Source: JBAXPV01 sp037132075
Lineage (GTDB): Bacteria; Bacteroidota; Bacteroidia; Bacteroidales; CAIXZF01
Length of the DNA stretch: 27,275 nucleotides
Direction: 5' to 3'
NCBI GenBank assembly: GCA_037132075.1
Contig: JBAXPV010000045.1
Coordinates: 1-27,275, forward strand
Every line of letters begins with the position of its first letter. Positions within the stretch are counted from its first letter, which is position 1. Under the pieces are notes generated by a model. The model was not told the DNA's origin. It did not search any database and was given only the letters and a program-made list of their open reading frames with translations. Below, in pieces: positions 25,426 to 27,275 of the stretch. The position numbers and the translations under genes are program-made.

Positions 25426-26886
25426 CTAGTCCTGTAAACGTGATGAAGAGGCACCACCCGCACTAAATGCCGGAGTGCTATATAATATGGTATCACCTCC
25501 TAATGCCATCAAAGCCTGGTCGATGTCACGGATAATATCATCAGGATGCTCTCCCCCGACACAGAGCCGGATGAGGTTATCAGGGATATCAGCCATCTTA
25601 CGGGCTTCTTCACCCTGCTGCGAATGCGTGCTGATGGCAGGAATCGTAGCCACACTCTTGATCCTGCCCAGGTCTGTTGCCCTGTAGATCCGTTGGAAGT
25701 TGTCGAAAACCTTACGCGTCGCCTCTGCCCCAGCCTTAATACGGAATGACATCAGGTGTCCATAGCGGTTTACCGGCATACCATAATATATAGGATCTTC
25801 TGCATCAACCAGGAAAAGGTAGTCAGAAGCAAGCTTATGCAGCGGGTGACTGGCCATTCCGAGGTAATCCACCTGTTCGATGGCAGGATGTTGCGCCAGG
25901 AAGTCAGCAATCCTTTGCGTAGAGCGGCTGACCATATCAATACGGCTGCGTAAGGTTCGGATGTCGTTCAAAGCAAGAATGGCACTCATTGGCGAGAGAT
26001 TCGGTCCATTGTCGCGGTTGGGTAGCATCTTTAAATAAGCACAGAAATCAGCTTTCATCTCCTCACTACCAAACCTTGAAGTGATCCCCTTGCGGGCGAT
26101 AACGGCACCGGCGATTACGAAACCACTGGTAGCCAGCGACTTTGTCACGCTTTGCACCACAATATCAGCGCCATGTGCCAAAGGACGCAACAAAGCCGGG
26201 GTGGCCACCGTCGAGTCGATAATCACCGGAAGCTCATATTTATGTCCCAGTGCCACCAGTTTATCCAGGTCGAAGAAAGAAAGGGAGGGGTTACTGGGCA
26301 TTTCACCATAGAGGAAACGAGTATTTTCATCTATTTTACGTTCCCATTCATCAAAGTCGTTTGAATTGCAGATCCTGCGCCATTCGATATAGCGTTCACT
26401 TTCTTTACGCTGGGCGAACTGCTGGTAGGTGCCGCCATACAATTGGCAAGTAGCTACAAAATTTATTGTTGCGGACGGCCGTTTTGGATCCACCACGAGA
26501 AAAGGGTCAATGGCACTCTGAATAGCAGCCATACCGGATGAAGTGGCGATACAGCCCGTCTCAATATCCGCACCATATCCCTCTAAGAGTGCCAATACGC
26601 CTTCAAGATAGTATATTGAGGGGTTCGCGATTCGGCTATAGCACCAGGTAGGGATCTGGTAACCCAATGCTGCTTCCATCTCAGCGCTGTCGTGGAAACC
26701 CTGGGAGGAAGAAAGATAGACAGGTTCAATGAGAGATCCCTGGTTAAAGTCGAGGGCTTCCTGCATGGAGTATATCCCATGAACGGCAAGGGTGTCGAAT
26801 TTACAAGACTTGAGCTGTGCTTTATAGTTGCTGTGCCACTCGGCGGCCTGGCGGGCGGCTGAGGTGTAGTGGGTGGGATGTTTCAT
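25426..26886 (-). CDS. MetY / cystathionine gamma-synthase-like PLP enzyme
   Basis: A 486-residue Cys/Met-metabolism PLP enzyme, longer than the usual 380-430 residues. The Schiff-base lysine is K249 in VVQSVTKSLATSG; other signatures are PVYLSSSQGF, WCYSRIANPSIYYLE, ATSSGMAAIQSA, QLYGGTYQQF, GEMPSNPSL, IIDSTVATP and a C-terminal IRLCVGGEHPDDIIRDIDQAL. The family joins O-acyl-homoserine to sulfide or cysteine (MetY, MetB) or cleaves the product. It is coupled to thrC with a 4-bp gap, so both enzymes draw on activated homoserine and may be co-regulated at the methionine/threonine branch. The start is ATG 26886; an extra N-terminal stretch of about 30 residues precedes the usual start of similarity. 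Confidence 0.88.
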   Translation of the reverse strand: MKHPTHYTSAARQAAEWHSNYKAQLKSCKFDTLAVHGIYSMQEALDFNQGSLIEPVYLSSSQGFHDSAEMEAALGYQIPTWCYSRIANPSIYYLEGVLALLEGYGADIETGCIATSSGMAAIQSAIDPFLVVDPKRPSATINFVATCQLYGGTYQQFAQRKESERYIEWRRICNSNDFDEWERKIDENTRFLYGEMPSNPSLSFFDLDKLVALGHKYELPVIIDSTVATPALLRPLAHGADIVVQSVTKSLATSGFVIAGAVIARKGITSRFGSEEMKADFCAYLKMLPNRDNGPNLSPMSAILALNDIRTLRSRIDMVSRSTQRIADFLAQHPAIEQVDYLGMASHPLHKLASDYLFLVDAEDPIYYGMPVNRYGHLMSFRIKAGAEATRKVFDNFQRIYRATDLGRIKSVATIPAISTHSQQGEEARKMADIPDNLIRLCVGGEHPDDIIRDIDQALMALGGDTILYSTPAFSAGGASSSRLQD

Positions 26887-26896
26887 GGGTGGGGTA

Positions 26897-26922
26897 TTGG
26901 GCTGAGGGTTGTTGGGCTGAGG
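26897..26922. repeat. Two TTGGGCTGAGG microrepeats, 15 bp apart
   Basis: Copies at 26897-26907 and 26912-26922, just upstream of the MetY-like start codon. They share the heptamer TTGGGCT (in opposite orientation) with the repeats at 23391-23418 on the far side of the three-gene unit. Confidence 0.55.
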
Positions 26923-27169
26923 CCTGAAAGGATTAAATATAGAGTTTAGATGGAATTAGGGTGATTCAGGGATAAATATAATAAAATATGCAAAATGAAG
27001 CTTAGGATAAGTTTTGGGGAATCGCTTTTTGGTGTCCATTTATGAGACAATCAGCCTATTGTGCTGTTTTTCAACATATTGAATTTGCGTTCACTTTGCT
27101 TTTATGGATTGATGCCAGCAATTTTGAGACAAGACTTGTGAAATACCATAAATTTTGAAGGTAAAATCC

Positions 27170-27200
27170 TTGGGTTTTGGGTAAAAACGATTGGGTTTTG
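27170..27200. repeat. Repeated decamer TTGGGTTTTG, 21 bp apart
   Basis: Exact copies at 27170-27179 and 27191-27200. The 21-bp spacing equals two helical turns, so a protein-binding site is conceivable, though chance in AT/G-rich sequence is possible. Confidence 0.45.
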
Positions 27201-27240
27201 CATTTTCAGGATACCTTCCGATGTTACCAGAAAGCACGAA

Positions 27241-27275
27241 TGCACAGTTTTCGGCAATTAGCAGTGCACAGTTTT
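27241..27275. repeat. 24-bp-period direct repeat cut by the window end
   Basis: TGCACAGTTTT occurs at 27241-27251 and 27265-27275, with the second copy ending exactly at the last base. This could be the first unit of a longer tandem array beyond the window. Confidence 0.5.

Larger units (their letters stand above)
26887..27275. other. 389-bp AT-rich region without a recognised gene
   Basis: It is the upstream region of the MetY-like gene and reaches the window edge. Besides microrepeats I see no tRNA, no convincing ORF and no clear TANNTTTG promoter for the minus strand. A short frame starting with ATG 27221 runs off the end and cannot be judged. Confidence 0.6.

Noticed and set aside
25422..25496. 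Longer thrC start at 25496
   Set aside because: It would overlap the MetY-like gene by 71 bp, and the added residues do not resemble threonine synthase. ATG 25421 gives the family-like MDYYSTN start and a 4-bp gap.
27221..27275. Possible start of a repeat-containing protein (ATG 27221, MLPESTNAQFSAISS)
   Set aside because: Only 18 codons are visible and no promoter or homologue could be recognised.
27170..27275. Possible CRISPR array
   Set aside because: The repeats are only 10-11 bp, have two copies each, and show no regular spacers or cas genes.

Overview
The window looks like chromosomal DNA of a member of the Bacteroidota, probably a free-living or environmental Bacteroidales-like lineage. 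The signs are: a GH92 mannosidase with C-terminal accessory domains, a NamZ/DUF1343 protein, a DUF1573 protein, single-chain GcvP, several exact TANNTTTG promoter boxes, starts without Shine-Dalgarno sequences, and intergenic palindromes of the kind scattered through such genomes. No tRNA, rRNA, CRISPR array, transposase or phage gene was seen.

Layout. (1) 1-5294, plus strand: the 3' part of a NamZ-like exo-muramidase gene, then two tandem paralogous membrane proteins with a TMTC-like GT-C core and C-terminal TPRs. (2) 5295-5689: a short convergent gap holding two palindromic repeats and a broken minus-strand coding remnant. (3) 5690-7433, minus strand: a class I aminotransferase and a secreted DUF1573 protein, separated by a strong intrinsic terminator. 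(4) 7601-9573, plus strand: a small lipoprotein and a polytopic membrane protein of unknown function. (5) 9646-20652, plus strand: a tightly spaced run of gcvP, a ROK sugar kinase, an unusual in-frame CutC plus GH2 beta-mannosidase ORF, a secreted endonuclease/exonuclease/phosphatase-fold protein, and a GH92 alpha-mannosidase. (6) 20642-23034, minus strand: a cysteine-synthase-like enzyme with a Cys-rich tail and a trans-sulfuration PLP enzyme. (7) 23202-23364, plus strand: a small Cys-containing protein broken by a frameshift at an A8 run. (8) 23403-26886, minus strand: a MetY/cystathionine-synthase-like enzyme, thrC (frameshifted) and thrH. (9) 26887-27275: a non-coding end with short direct repeats.

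How the genes fit together. Region 5 looks like a small mannoside or N-glycan trimming locus without SusC/SusD: GH92 removes alpha-mannose, GH2 removes beta-mannose, and the ROK kinase could phosphorylate the released sugar. Regions 6 and 8 form a sulfur amino acid and threonine block around homoserine, in which ThrH could supply the phosphohomoserine used by ThrC. Region 1 has an envelope theme: peptidoglycan sugar recovery and possible protein O-mannosylation.

The most unusual items are the CutC/signal peptide/beta-mannosidase reading frame, the tandem TMTC-like pair, two single-base frameshifts (thrC and the small Cys protein), and the repeat-interrupted remnant at 5334-5640. All functions are assigned by reading motifs; no database search was possible.
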